Below are positions 1 through 11,208 of a stretch of 64,000 nt of DNA, one piece after another. The stretch covers positions 81,559,501 through 81,623,500 of the forward strand of contig CM027378.1 of NCBI GenBank assembly GCA_015680905.1. Reading direction: 5' to 3'. Source of the DNA: Coptis chinensis. Lineage: Eukaryota; Streptophyta; Magnoliopsida; Ranunculales; Ranunculaceae. Each line of letters starts with the position of its first letter. Position 1 is the stretch's first letter. The position numbers were made by a program, and so were the translations under genes. The notes under the pieces are model-generated. The model was not told the origin of the DNA and made no database searches. It was given only the letters and a program-made list of their open reading frames with translations.

Positions 1-1587
1 GTTTCAGACAGAGCTAACAAGTAAGATTTACTGTGACATGTCTCAAGTTAAAGAGGATTGTGGTATTCAAGTGTATGAAATTTTAGAAGATAAAGGATTG
101 GATCGGCAAACAACTTTTACTGTTTCGTTAAACTTAAATGACCTGGATATTAAGTGCAATTGTCGTTTGTTTGAGTTTAAAGGAATCCTATGTAGACATG
201 CTCTTACGGTCTTGATTCACAAAAAAGTGCAAAAGGTGCCTGAAAAATACATTCTTAGGCGATGGAGGAAAGATGTAAGGAGGCAACACACAAAGGTTAA
301 AATCAGTTACTTTGATTGGCTGCAAAAAAACCGATAATGAACGGTATGACAGGATGTGCAAAGTCTTTTATGAAGTTGCAGACTTGGCAACTATAACGAA
401 GCTAAGACGAGATTGGTTGTTGATCGGATTAAGTTATTATGCAAGGAACTGAATGAAGATGAAGGAGCATGGGGAAGTAGTTTGCCAAATTCGTTGTCAG
501 GCATCGAACATCATGATAGATCATCAAGTCATGACATTATTCCTATGTGTAAGCAAAATGGAATTGTTCGGAGTCCATTGGCAGTCCGTAGTAATATAGG
601 TCGACCGCCTTTTAAAAGGAAGGAGTCTAAGGGGGAACAAGTTGTTAGAAAGAAAAAGGAACAAGAGAAGAAAGTGAGAGAAAAAGAGAAAGAGGTCAGT
701 GCTGGAAGTGTCTTTGGTAACCTAAACTCCGATAAGGTAGCAAGCAAATGACTAACACAAATCTCAATTACTCAGTTGTCATTTATTGCACTTAATATAT
801 TTTATTCAAACTGATACTTATATGTATATAACTTATTGTACTATCTTTGTAGGATTCAACTGGTGGATTAGAAGTTATCGAGCTTGGTGGGACACAAGAA
901 AGTATTACAATGAAGGTTCGTAGCTTACTTTGCTCTCGGTTATTCTTTAAATAAATACTACTTCATATTCTACAAATTTTCTATTGAGCTTTGATGTTTT
1001 TGTGTCGTGATTTTGTTTCTTGTGCAAATGCCACTTTTTGAACACTTTTTGAACAAATGTAGGACCATGGAAGAAATGCCCCTCATGCCAATCATCCTTA
1101 CAATTCGATTGATGTCGGCTTTCCTCTTCATTTGCAGGTTATTAGTTATTATCTGTTCATATAATATTTGTCAATGTCTCTTCCTTAAATATCTTATAAA
1201 TATATAGGACACTAGAGGAACCTTTCCTTTTCGTTGTGGCAGCCATCTGAATAACTATATTGGTGCCGACTTTCCTCTTCATGTCCAAGTGTGTACTTTT
1301 GCCCTGTTCTCTGTCCTGTTTTCTTACAGTGCAGATGTCTTATACTAAGAATGTTACAATTGCAGGAGAATGGAGATAATTTTCCTCGTGCCTATCCTCC
1401 AAATAATTTTTTGGGTATCAACTTTCCACTTCAAATTCCGGTAACTTATTTTTCTATTTTTATATTGCAAATAAGTTACCCCCCTTTTACTACTACAAAC
1501 TTACAAACATCATTGGTGTCACAGAGTTGCCATTACGCTTTTTGGAGTGGGGGTGATATGCCATTTAGTAGACACAATACACCTTAG
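1..1587 (+). CDS. FAR1-RELATED SEQUENCE (FRS)-like protein, 3' part
   Basis: This is the C-terminal part of a FHY3/FAR1-family protein, a transcription factor family derived from MULE transposases. Its 5' part lies outside the window. The first exon reads through the left edge and contains a SWIM zinc finger (CNC...CRH near 158-200), followed by a basic stretch rich in K/R/E (about 600-695). Exons I can place by GT-AG sites and phase: up to 736, 853-915, 1063-1137, 1208-1288, 1366-1440 and 1525-1587 with a TAG stop. All introns after 736 are phase 0. Exons 1063-1137, 1208-1288 and 1366-1440 look like diverged copies of each other, each ending in FPLH(L/V)Q or FPLQIP. The long first exon needs two frame changes, one at the A-run near 325-331 and one near 385-400. 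It may therefore be a pseudogene, or the sequence may contain indel errors. The family call is firm; the intactness is not. Confidence 0.75.
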
Positions 1588-3216
1588 AAGGTGGATGAAG
1601 ACATGAGCTGGTCATTGATGTGTTATCTATTTTTTGTATAAATCATTTACGGTTGTACCAGTGACGATGAGGGCACTGAAAACTCACCTGGACAGGACAA
1701 AGAATCTTCCATTTGTGAAGAAAATTTCAGATTTTCGCTTGCTATTCCTGCTGTCAAGGTTCCCTAATGCTAATATTCCTGCGTTAGCAGAGTGTGTGCA
1801 AACAGAAACATCAGTACCAGAAGGTTGCCAGCTACTAATAGATTCAATGGCTAATGCTTCTTGACTTGGAGGGTCTTGATGTGGTCCTTTGCCTTGGTTA
1901 TGCAGTGGAGATTATATTACAAGTCAATTATTGGCTGTGATGTATGTGTAGAGTGATCAGTTGGTTTTTGGTTATTCAAAACAATGTTTCATGACGATCA
2001 ATGTGTGGTATAATTATACTCTTAAAAATTGTGTTATCAGAACTTGCATCTTAGATGCAAACTTCTTTCAAAACATGAATTGTTTATCTTTTTGTGTCAA
2101 TTTATATTAGTTAAGCATTTTGCATTAATTTAAGGTCACTACTCATTTTCTTCCTTGAAAGGTAAAAGAATTTTATATAAAAAGTGGGATAACAACTAGA
2201 TCCAAACAAACTAAGCAATCTCAAAAACAGCAGGGAGGGGACGAGGGCTTAAGTTATGTGGAGTTCGTCTATATCATTCTTCCAAAGACCAAAACATAAC
2301 TTTTTACTTCATATTTGCCTCAGTAAACAATGTAAGACAATTCACCCATGGGTCATACTTTCTAAACTCAAGCTTCTCTGTCATCTTCTGTGGATTCTTA
2401 CGCTTCACATAAAAAAATCCAGTCCCTGCTGCAGAGACAAGCCTGATGAATATTGAATCACCCTTGGCCATCCCCATTAAAACTCATAAATAGTGAAGCT
2501 GAGCTAAATCTGCAAAATCAAACTAGACGAGGATGAATTTAGTTTGTCTGATGGTGAGAAGTCGAAACTGGAAACATCTGAAACAAACTAGACGAGCGAT
2601 CGATACCCTGCTTGAGATTCCTTCAATAAAATCTTCGGTTTTGAATCTGTTTGGCGAGAAGAAGAATAGACATGGATTTAATTTTTAGTTTGGGTTCCTT
2701 TTTTAGTTTTTTAGCCAAAAATAAATCACGAGAAGATTTCATGGGACTTTGTAATTCTCACATTTGGTTGATGTGGGCTGCCACCTAATTAGACACATAA
2801 CTTGGTTGAAATAGTAGGTCATATTAAGTAAGTCCATCTAGCATTACTGCCTGAAAACCGATGTGGAATGTGAGTTGCTTATGTGGCAACTCACTTTTCA
2901 ACTGTGAACTCAATTTTTGCCGTGTCAACTAGATCGAACGTATCCGTATAAATATTCAAGGCCAAATTGGGAATGGAAATGGAATTGTTGTTCTCTACGG
3001 AAAAGACAAAAAATGCGTCAACTCTTTAACCAAAACAACTCTAAGAAATTCAGATCAATAAGGAATTGCAGTTAAACTCACGTATACAACATCAAAGCAT
3101 TTTTCAAACACTAAAAGAAAACGAAAGAGTTGCTGCTTTATCGATCCTTCAAATAATCTCTGAAAAAAGCCACATATGACAAGTTTGAGAGAAATAGAAG
3201 CTAAATCTTAAAGGCC
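1588..3216. other. Intergenic region between the FRS-like and PBD genes
   Basis: The first few hundred bases are probably the 3' UTR of the FRS-like gene. An open frame at 1634-1864 has no recognisable similarity. The rest is AT-rich DNA in which I see no gene. The last part is probably the 3' UTR of the minus-strand proteasome gene. Confidence 0.4.
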
Positions 3217-3917
3217 TTATGCTGCAGCAACAACACCAGCATCTTTGATGGATTCGCGCCATGCATATTCCCTAGCACCATCTTTGTCAACAATTTTGAT
3301 CACAAAATTTGGTGGAGCAACTACCAGCCTGGTCCTGATCTCCAAAATGCATTTGTCAACCAAATCAACTGCTTCTTCCACAGACATCCCGCTGTGATAG
3401 TGCCTATCCATCATGGCCAGGGAGAAGTAGGAACCATAGCCAAATGCGCCCTTCTCAATCTTGTGACAGGTAGCAATATAGTCAATGTAGTAAAGAGATG
3501 GACCAGTCTCTTCGTCATAGCCAGCCAGAAGAATGTTGACAGAGTAAGGGCTCTGGAAAACCAGAAAATCATGTTAGAGAAGAAAATCAAATAGCAGGGA
3601 AGAGTCACAGGAAAATAGTAGAAACTAGTTAGCAGTAACTTCCTAATTTCAACCTTAATTTGAGCATGAGATTATTCATTATTCCAAGTAACCCTAGAGG
3701 GAACAAAAATTACTTCAGAGGAATTCTTTAAGGAGTAGATACAATTAAAATTCCTGTTTAATTTCCCTTGTTCACATTCACATTCTATTTTTTTGATAAA
3801 CATATGATATACATACATACTTACATAAATACTAAATACAAGAAAAGATAAAAGAATCAAACCAAAACTGATGTACCAGAGGAAACCACATCAATAGTCT
3901 ATTGAGGAAAAAAAAAG

Positions 3918-3948
<31 letters not shown>

Positions 3949-6900
3949 AGAAGAAGGGGAAACCACATTAAACGTCTCTACTGATTTTAGAGTCATAGAC
4001 ACTAGGGGTGGGAATTTGGCCCTAACGACCCTAACCCGGCCCTGACCGACCCGACCCTAAGCCCTATAAAGCCCTCACAACTAAAGCCCTCACAGAGTTT
4101 AGGGCCGGGCCGGGCCGGCCCTAATGCCTTCTAGGGCAGGGCTAGGGCTAAGATTCTAAAACATAGGCCCGACCCTAACCAAGCCCTAAACGGCCCTGTT
4201 TCACACTTTCACTATAAATACACATACCATAATTGTCCAACTCTTTGTTAAATATTTTCAATTAAAATAACATTGTCCTTTGTAATTTATCACTTACACC
4301 CAAGGGTACTTCCAATAACTTGTCTTATATAACAAAAACTTGTCAACTTAATGTACCCATGAAGAACAATGAGCACTAGCCTAATAAAAATAAGACTTTA
4401 TTCCTTTGATCATCAAGTCAAAGTCCATAACTTATTATTCTCAATTTCTTTTCTCACTTATTTCTTATAAATTATATTTTTATTCACATCCAAGCCAAGT
4501 CTAAAACTAAAGATTTCCTTCCACACCATTAAAGCAAAAAATACTGAGCGGACATTTTTGTAACATAGAAACCAAAAACAACCTTTGTCGGAAAAATGAC
4601 ATTTGTAATCTCAAACCTTTCTCCATCACTTGTTCAAAAGCCAATATTTTCATTTCCATATACAAAGCTTGGATCACTTTTAAATTAGAAGAAATGTAAT
4701 ATTATATTTGTTTGAATCTATTATAGAAATAATTTATGATATTACAAATAGTTTAACAACTTCCATGACCCTTAACCAAAACTATTATGTTTCTTCTTTA
4801 TATCTATTACTTCTTTTTTAAAATGATAATATAATTATTTGTCTATGTATTTCAATTTAAAATGTAATTTTAGTGAGGTTTGAGTACAAGGAAGAACAAA
4901 TTCGAACTCTCGATGTACTTGATTCATTAGATTGTGGATGTGCATTTTAAATTTTTGGACTTATACAAGATTATTACTAGATTGGTTGGACTTTGAGTTT
5001 GTAGATTATTGTACATTTTGTAATATAAATGAGTTTTAAAACCGATGTAGTAAAAAAAAGAAAATATATAGGCCCGGCCCTAAAGCCTTTAAAGAGGGCT
5101 TAGGGTAGGGTAAGGGCTTGAGGTTTAGACTTGTGACCCGGCCCGAATATTTGAAGGGCTTTAAATGTTTAGGGCCGGGCTAGCCCGACCCGGCCCATTG
5201 CCCACCCCTAATAGACACCCAATTAACAAATAAAATAGAGTAGATAAATTTCCCTGCCAAAGGCTAGTTTATGTGTATATGCCAATAAAACTTTCATTGG
5301 CTGGATGAAATAGAGACACTCTGCAATTCATTGACCAATAGAAGACATAGAAAACTCAGATACTCAGTCTATGAAGGATATTAGGTGATACACCCATCCT
5401 GGGACTGAAACCAATAGAGTCTATTTTGAGGAAAGGCAGGCATGATTATGAGGATGTGACCATATACTAGTGCTAACTCAATTAAATGCAGAATACATCT
5501 GGAGTTTTACATTCAATGTGCACCAACCACATAGATCCAATATAATCAAAGAACTTAGAATAACATATACGAAGGAAAAGGAAAGTGGAGAACAGAGGAA
5601 CCATCCCTTCAACGTGGACCACTCACTTCCTTGTAAAGACAAATTGAAAGAAGTACTTTGGGAGGCATCTAACAATCTAGATCTACATTCTGACAACTTG
5701 ATCACGAGTTTTTGTTTACTTTGATACTAACATCAAGTCTAAGGAAAAACTATTTTAACTAAACTTTGCAACAAAAGAAACAAATTATAATAAAATAATA
5801 ATTCAAACATCTACTGGGTCAAGTGGCCAACAAATAAATACAAATCTCCGGCTTTTAGTTTTTAAGCCTTACAGGGATTTTTTATTGGGCATTCAACATT
5901 TTTCCCTTAAATTCTTGATCCCACCTAGTCGGTATCGGGTCCATCTCATTTTCCACCTATTAGAAGCCTAAGCAAGTTACCTTGGCACTGCCTCAACAGA
6001 ATTCTACAAACAAAACCAATAAACCCAATACGTGAAATTGATCAACATCATCATATTCAACCGAATTTGTTTCCATCATTATCACCGTTCATCATCAGTA
6101 TGGTGAATGGTTGAAGAAAAATCTGTTCAACGATGGAGATGAAGACGGGTTATTACAAGGGTGTCCAACCCAATCCTTAATTTTGAGTATTTACAAAGGT
6201 TCATAAGGTCATTTTCCAATTTAGCATTTGGCATTGTTTTTAGTCTTTTGAAGATTTTCTAATTAGACTAAAGTCTTTGTTGTGTATGGCATTACATGTA
6301 TGCGAATTTACACATCAAACTAGAAATAGAAATTTATTATTGCAGGATATATACTAAAAACTATCAAGGATGACTACAAGAAAAGAGAATTTATGGTTGG
6401 TCACTAGCAGTCAATAAATAAGCTAAACTGGCATATCTTTTTCCAACTTCCAAAATCCAAATGGTAACAGGTTCTGTTACCATAGGTAACTTTGTTGACT
6501 TGCAACTACAAAAAGGCTTAGAACGGTGAGCTAAACCCTAACAACCCTAACAGTCAAACTTCCCGCCCATGCATATGCTAAACTGCTACGATCCCGAAGT
6601 CCCCAATAAGGAAAAACAATATGATGGACATATCCATCTCATCTTCATAAGACGAATAATTTTTCAAACAATCGTCATCCATCAAAGTTTCTCCCAACTG
6701 GAAAAACTAAATAATGTTGATAGCCTTTATACCCATTAATTGATTATCAAAACATCTCTTGTACTCCCTTTTATTCAACTTATACTAAAACCTTTCCAGT
6801 TAGTTTTTTCCCCCCGACAAAAGTTATATCTCATTCCCAATCGCAGAAGTTACAACCATATATGGATAGCTAATTCTTAGCAAGTTGCTAAGAACTTCTA

Positions 6901-8141
6901 GTACCATGTACCGATCAAAAAAAGAAAATTACAATATTTCTTGGATTGGGATTCCTTCCCAGTTAGTTAAAAGGGCATGACCTACAATCCTTTCGAAAGG
7001 ATTGGAGAATAATGGGCATAACATAGCTTCTTTCCATCTTCCACAATCACATCCTCCCAAACCTTTCATAAAGAAGCTTCAAAATAATTTTATTTCATTT
7101 CATTCACCCTACCAAATGTACTTCCGAAGAAACATCCTCTCAATAAATCTCACGAAAAGATGACGTTGTCAACTTTCCAAACACACAGTTGCCTCACAAA
7201 CCAAAGACTTTCCGAAAATTATAAGAACATTTCATGCACCAAAATCACCTATTTTCTCCTCCTGATCTTCCCCTGCTCCCCAATTTCGTATGTGCTAATA
7301 CTAAGTTTACCCTAAAAAAATTATAATTCATTTTTTTCTCTTTTGATTACTGAAGCTCTAAATAAAGGACATGGCACAGAACACAACCACTTCATGCAGA
7401 ACCAAGATAGAAAAGCTGAAGAGTGGAACACCGCCAAAGATTAAAACAACCCACCAGAACATAATGTCTCATATAAAATAATATATATATCTTTAATGCC
7501 AAACACATTCACTATATCCTCATCCTACACCCCAAAATGAAACTAAACCAAAAGCACTTAACATATGAAAAAATTTAAAGTGCGATCCGTAGAGTCAATA
7601 CTTAAAATTACTTAAACCATGATCAAGACGTATTCACCAATTACGCCCTAATATACACACTCAAAAGATTGCATTCTAAAGTAAATAAAACAATGCTCTT
7701 GAATTGTTGGTCCATAACTTAAGCATCATATCACACACAAAAACCCTACAATTTCAACAACAATCAATACCTTTCTCAACGCTTTAGCGAGTTCGCCGCG
7801 GGTGAAATTAGCAGTAGCAGAAGTAGTCAAAGGAATCCCATTACGAAACTGATACAAAGCTACATTCTTTTGAACAAACTCAGTAAATTGAGCCCTACAA
7901 AAAAAAAAAAAAAATCATTCTTTCATTCATTACTACTAATTCATATAATAAATGTAAATTATTCTAAACAAGGGTATTCAAACCTGTCACCACTTTCACC
8001 ACTAGCACCTAAAAGCTTGTGAGAATCAAGGACCATGATTTTGTCTTCGTTTGATTTGTGAACTAGTATGCTGTTTACTGCTGATGTGTCTGCTACTACT
8101 AAAGCAAATCCCTTTCCTACTAATCCGAATACACACTCCAT
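3217..8141 (-). CDS. PBD1: Proteasome subunit beta type-2 (20S beta-4, PBD)
   Basis: This is a complete three-exon gene for the non-catalytic beta-4 subunit of the 20S proteasome core, which works in cytosol and nucleus. Exons are complement(7984..8141), complement(7771..7894) and complement(3217..3552), all with GT-AG borders. They join in frame to give 205 residues, the usual size of plant PBD. The N-terminus MECVFGLVGKGFALVVAD is typical. LDSHKLLGASGE, NGIPLTT, GYGSYFSLAMMDRHY and the tail VDKDGAREYAWRESIKDAG are family signatures. The subunit starts directly at Met without a catalytic-Thr prosegment, as expected for beta-4. Intron 2 is 4.2 kb and holds a poly(A) run and a hAT-type element. 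Three TGGGCT site II motifs lie 120-145 bp upstream of the start codon. I see no lesion, so the gene looks functional. Plants usually have two paralogues (PBD1 and PBD2), so the exact symbol is uncertain. Confidence 0.93.
3908..3947. repeat. Poly(A) tract in PBD intron 2
   Basis: A run of about 40 bases of A with a single G near its start. It lies in the intron and is not attached to a recognisable retrocopy. Confidence 0.8.
4003..5210. mobile_element. Non-autonomous hAT-type element in PBD intron 2
   Basis: The element is 1208 bp. Its ends are inverted: TAGGGGTGGG on the left and CCCACCCCTA on the right. It is flanked by perfect 8-bp direct repeats ATAGACAC (3995-4002 and 5211-5218). An 8-bp duplication with a TAGGGGTGGG-type end is characteristic of hAT elements. 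The subterminal regions are GC-rich and made of GGCCCGGCC / CCCTAA-like motifs on both sides, facing inward. The centre is AT-rich and has no transposase reading frame, so mobilisation would have required a related autonomous element. Confidence 0.88.
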
Positions 8142-8252
8142 TTTTCAGGTTCGATCTCTTTCTTTCTCTTCTGTGATTTGAGGAGCTTCCTTGTTTTTTT
8201 ATTTATGTTTTTCTTTCGTTCGTGTTAAGCAAGAAAGAAAAGAGTAAAGATG

Positions 8253-8290
8253 GTGTATTATTGGGCTTGGGCTTTTTAAATGGGCTAACC
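8253..8290 (-). promoter_or_regulatory. Triple TGGGCT (site II) cluster upstream of PBD
   Basis: TGGGCT occurs at 8262-8267, 8268-8273 and 8281-8286. Site II elements (TGGGCY) are TCP-factor binding motifs common in promoters of plant ribosomal, mitochondrial and other growth-related genes. The spacing of 120-145 bp from the PBD start codon fits a core promoter role. The role is inferred from position and motif only. Confidence 0.55.
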
Positions 8291-8360
8291 GTTACCCGGT
8301 TGTTTTCCTTGATCCTTCCACATTCATTTATGGGATACACATTATGAGCCTTACTGTAAA

Positions 8361-8983
8361 CTAGCATTTCTGGACGCTCAATGAGCGTTCAATACTTCAA
8401 TTAACGCATTGAGAAATGGTAAATAACCGTTCAAAACATTAATGGATTGGGTCCTACTTATTTGACTTTGTTTCTCCACTGGGGACAAAAATGTAATTCC
8501 AGCCATCAAGTGAGGGCAAAATATGAAAACAAAAATTGATGAATTTACTATTGAAGCCATCGTTTTCTTTAAAGAAGTATATATATATATATATATATGG
8601 AGGACAAAATATGTAATTACAACAATAAAATAAGGACAAAAAAGAGAAATAAAATTAATGACGTGATGAAAATTTAATGTAGAGTTAGAAGTTTTCTTTA
8701 AAGAAGTAAGATATATATTAGTAATACCATGTGCGCAGCAAGTAATACTAATAGAACCCAACGGCCTCTTTGTAGTTAACAATCTCCTATTTTATTTTAT
8801 TTTTCATTAATTTATGGATGTGAAACTACCATTTTATCCCTGCAAAAAAACAAAATAAAAAAAATAAAATAAAAAATAGCATGAACTGTAATATTCATGT
8901 TTGGCAAGAGGCAAAATTGAAAAAAAAATTAATGGCGTGATGAATTTACTGTTGAAGCCCTCGTTTTCTTTAAATAAGTTAGA
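8361..8983 (-). mobile_element. Small non-autonomous Helitron
   Basis: Read on the minus strand, the element begins with TCTAAC after an A (right end, 8983) and ends with CTAG before a T (left end, 8361-8364). A short hairpin with an AAT loop lies 7 bp inside the 3' end (8372-8390). These are the structural marks of a Helitron. The interior carries three diverged copies of a block ending in GTTTTCTTTAAA(G/T)AAGT (near 8563-8580, 8690-8708 and 8960-8980), each resembling the 5' terminus. An AT dinucleotide run lies at 8579-8598. There is no credible coding sequence. Confidence 0.6.
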
Positions 8984-9192
8984 TAACTAGTTTTTGAGCC
9001 CGTTCAATGAACGGGGATAGTTTTCACAACCTATTATATGCCAAAAAGTTTTAACTATAGAATAGTGTAGTGTTTCAAATTTTGATGTCAACACTAATAC
9101 TGCAACATAGTATTAATAAAATTAAAAATAGCTCAAGAAATATAATTAATTTGATTTATGACAAAAAATTATGGAAAAACAGAGAGTGGTTA

Positions 9193-9556
9193 AGTATATT
9201 AAATTATTATGAAAATTATTAGTAACTATGTAGAGCTATAAGATATGAATATTATATTGACTTTCACAAAAATTTTGATGTGGATGGTTCTTTGTCTTCT
9301 CCAGTTCGGTTGTGTAACTGTTATCCATATGTTCTGCTTTATCATATAATTTTCCCGTTTGTGAAACATAAATAGTGTTTTGCAAGGCCAAATTAAATTC
9401 TCATTGCTATACCGAGAAATACTTAGCATGAGTTTAGTTTTTAAGTCTAACGAATGGTGAGTTGTTTGACTTATTAGGATTAACAACTATCTTAACTTTG
9501 CTGATCTTGCTTTATATTAAATTATTATGAAAAATATTAGTAACTATGTAGAGCTA
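9193..9556. repeat. Direct repeat beside the solo LTR
   Basis: About 50 bp containing AACTATGTAGAGCTA occurs near 9200-9245 and again near 9512-9556. The continuation GATATGAATATTATAT occurs at 9244-9259 and again after the solo LTR at 11017-11032. This shows that the second copy was split by the LTR insertion. Confidence 0.65.
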
Positions 9557-9558
9557 GG

Positions 9559-11010
9559 TGATATTAGCTTTTCCTTACGTCTTTAGAGTTTGAACTCTCT
9601 AAATTGGTACAAAAGCAACTCAAATTTCCTTACTCACGATTTTCGTTTTCGTAAAGCTAAAGTAAGGATTCGAACCAACCTAAAGTCTAGGACAACTACA
9701 AATTGGTTGTTACAATAAAGGGAACTAATGAGTAAGGTTATAATACTAATGCTAGGTTTTCTTTCATACACAAACATTAAAAAAAATATTAAAGTTTGAA
9801 ATCATGCACTTAATACAAAAGACAAATTACTAAAGAAAGAAAAGTGGAGAGCTAATCCTCCTCATGTGAAACTAACATTTAGTTGTTGATTTGAAAAGGT
9901 TTATTGATTCTTCCTAGACTCATAGACAAGCCCCTAATGGAAGAAAACTTGATCCCTAGCATGCATGGCTCACTTAAGAGCTCATACATGCTAGCAAGTG
10001 GAACCAAGCAATAACTTATCTCTAACCTCATTGCTTTGATTCCTAACTAGACACTACACCAACTATCATTTTGGGATAGGATGTAGAGCTAGTTGTTCTT
10101 CCTAACAACCTACCAAACCAACAACAATTATTTTTCCCTCACATGAGTTGGATTAACTCCCCAAAAGGGAAGTTAGCTCATGATCCTTGGGACAAGGAAA
10201 TTACAACTAGAAAAACAAAAAGAGAGAGAAAGAGGAAGAAGATAAACAATCAAACTCACTTCTTTTTATTTTCTAGAAGAAAACAAATGTTTCCTCCATT
10301 AAAACTATTACAAACTTCTTACCAAAACTAAAAACTAACTTATGATTTTTTTCACTAAGGAACTAAAATAATGCCATGTAAGGAAAATAAGTCAAGGGAG
10401 TAAATGGAGTGTCCCCCACCCTTGTCTAATTTCTTCTCCATTTGAGAGAAATCTCATTTCCTCCCACGTGAATCATCAAACCACATTAATTTATTTTTAT
10501 CCACCACATTAAAACAAAGTGACTCCTTGCCTTTTTTTTCACTATTAACACCTAATCTAATTTATTACATGCAAGGTGTCAACTTTGCACCAATAATTTG
10601 TTATTTTTGTCTTGACATGCTCCATGATTGATGACTCATCCAATCTTGTGGCCCCGCGATAAAGGGTCCATGTGCGATCCAATGGCGGTCAGTATTTTGG
10701 GCGCTTTTTACAACTTCCCGCCTATCGTAGAGTTCATCGTCCGATTGTCCGAAAGCAGCTCTCTTTGTCGCGTTCGAGTCCCGGTTCGAGAGGTAGGAGC
10801 TTTGGAAGTTTGATACTTCAATGCGGATTTGGAAGAATTCATATATATGCCGTTCCTCGTGCTTTATCGCAGGTTTAACCAATATTTCCATGTTTACTGC
10901 AAATACCTGCAAAAGTATGAAAACATATTTATTTCATGATTATTAAACACATAATTAACCAAATTTATATGTCTCAATGGGGTTTCATAATACACTTTGG
11001 GTACTTATCA
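9559..11010 (-). mobile_element. Solo LTR (1452 bp), probably Ty3/gypsy type
   Basis: The segment starts TGATA and ends TATCA. It is flanked by perfect 5-bp direct repeats CTAGG (9554-9558 and 11011-11015). The host sequence continues across the site, as a duplicated neighbouring copy shows. No internal retroelement domains are present, so it is a solo LTR left by LTR-LTR recombination. Minus orientation is suggested by resemblance of the minus-strand start (TGATAAGTACCC...) to plant gypsy LTRs. Open frames near 10601-10912 are within the LTR and are not genes. Confidence 0.75.
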
Positions 11011-11208
11011 CTAGGAGATATGAATATTATATTTATCATTCATCTAAATTTACTTGTTAAACTAAGCAAGTAAACTACCTTCACAGGTAAGGATTGTAAA
11101 GATTGCCTGTGCTATGAGTTTCTCTTCCTCGATAGTGATCTAAGGTATGTAGAAATTCCTCTTACTCAATAGTGGCTACGGCAAGAAAGTATGATCAATG
11201 ATCTTTTA

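Noticed and set aside
8378..8782. 134-codon minus-strand frame
   Set aside because: It crosses an AT microsatellite and repeated Helitron blocks; it has low-complexity composition and no family.
10601..10912. 103-codon minus-strand frame that looks protein-like
   Set aside because: It lies wholly inside the solo LTR 9559-11010 and matches no protein family; LTRs of this type often contain long open stretches.
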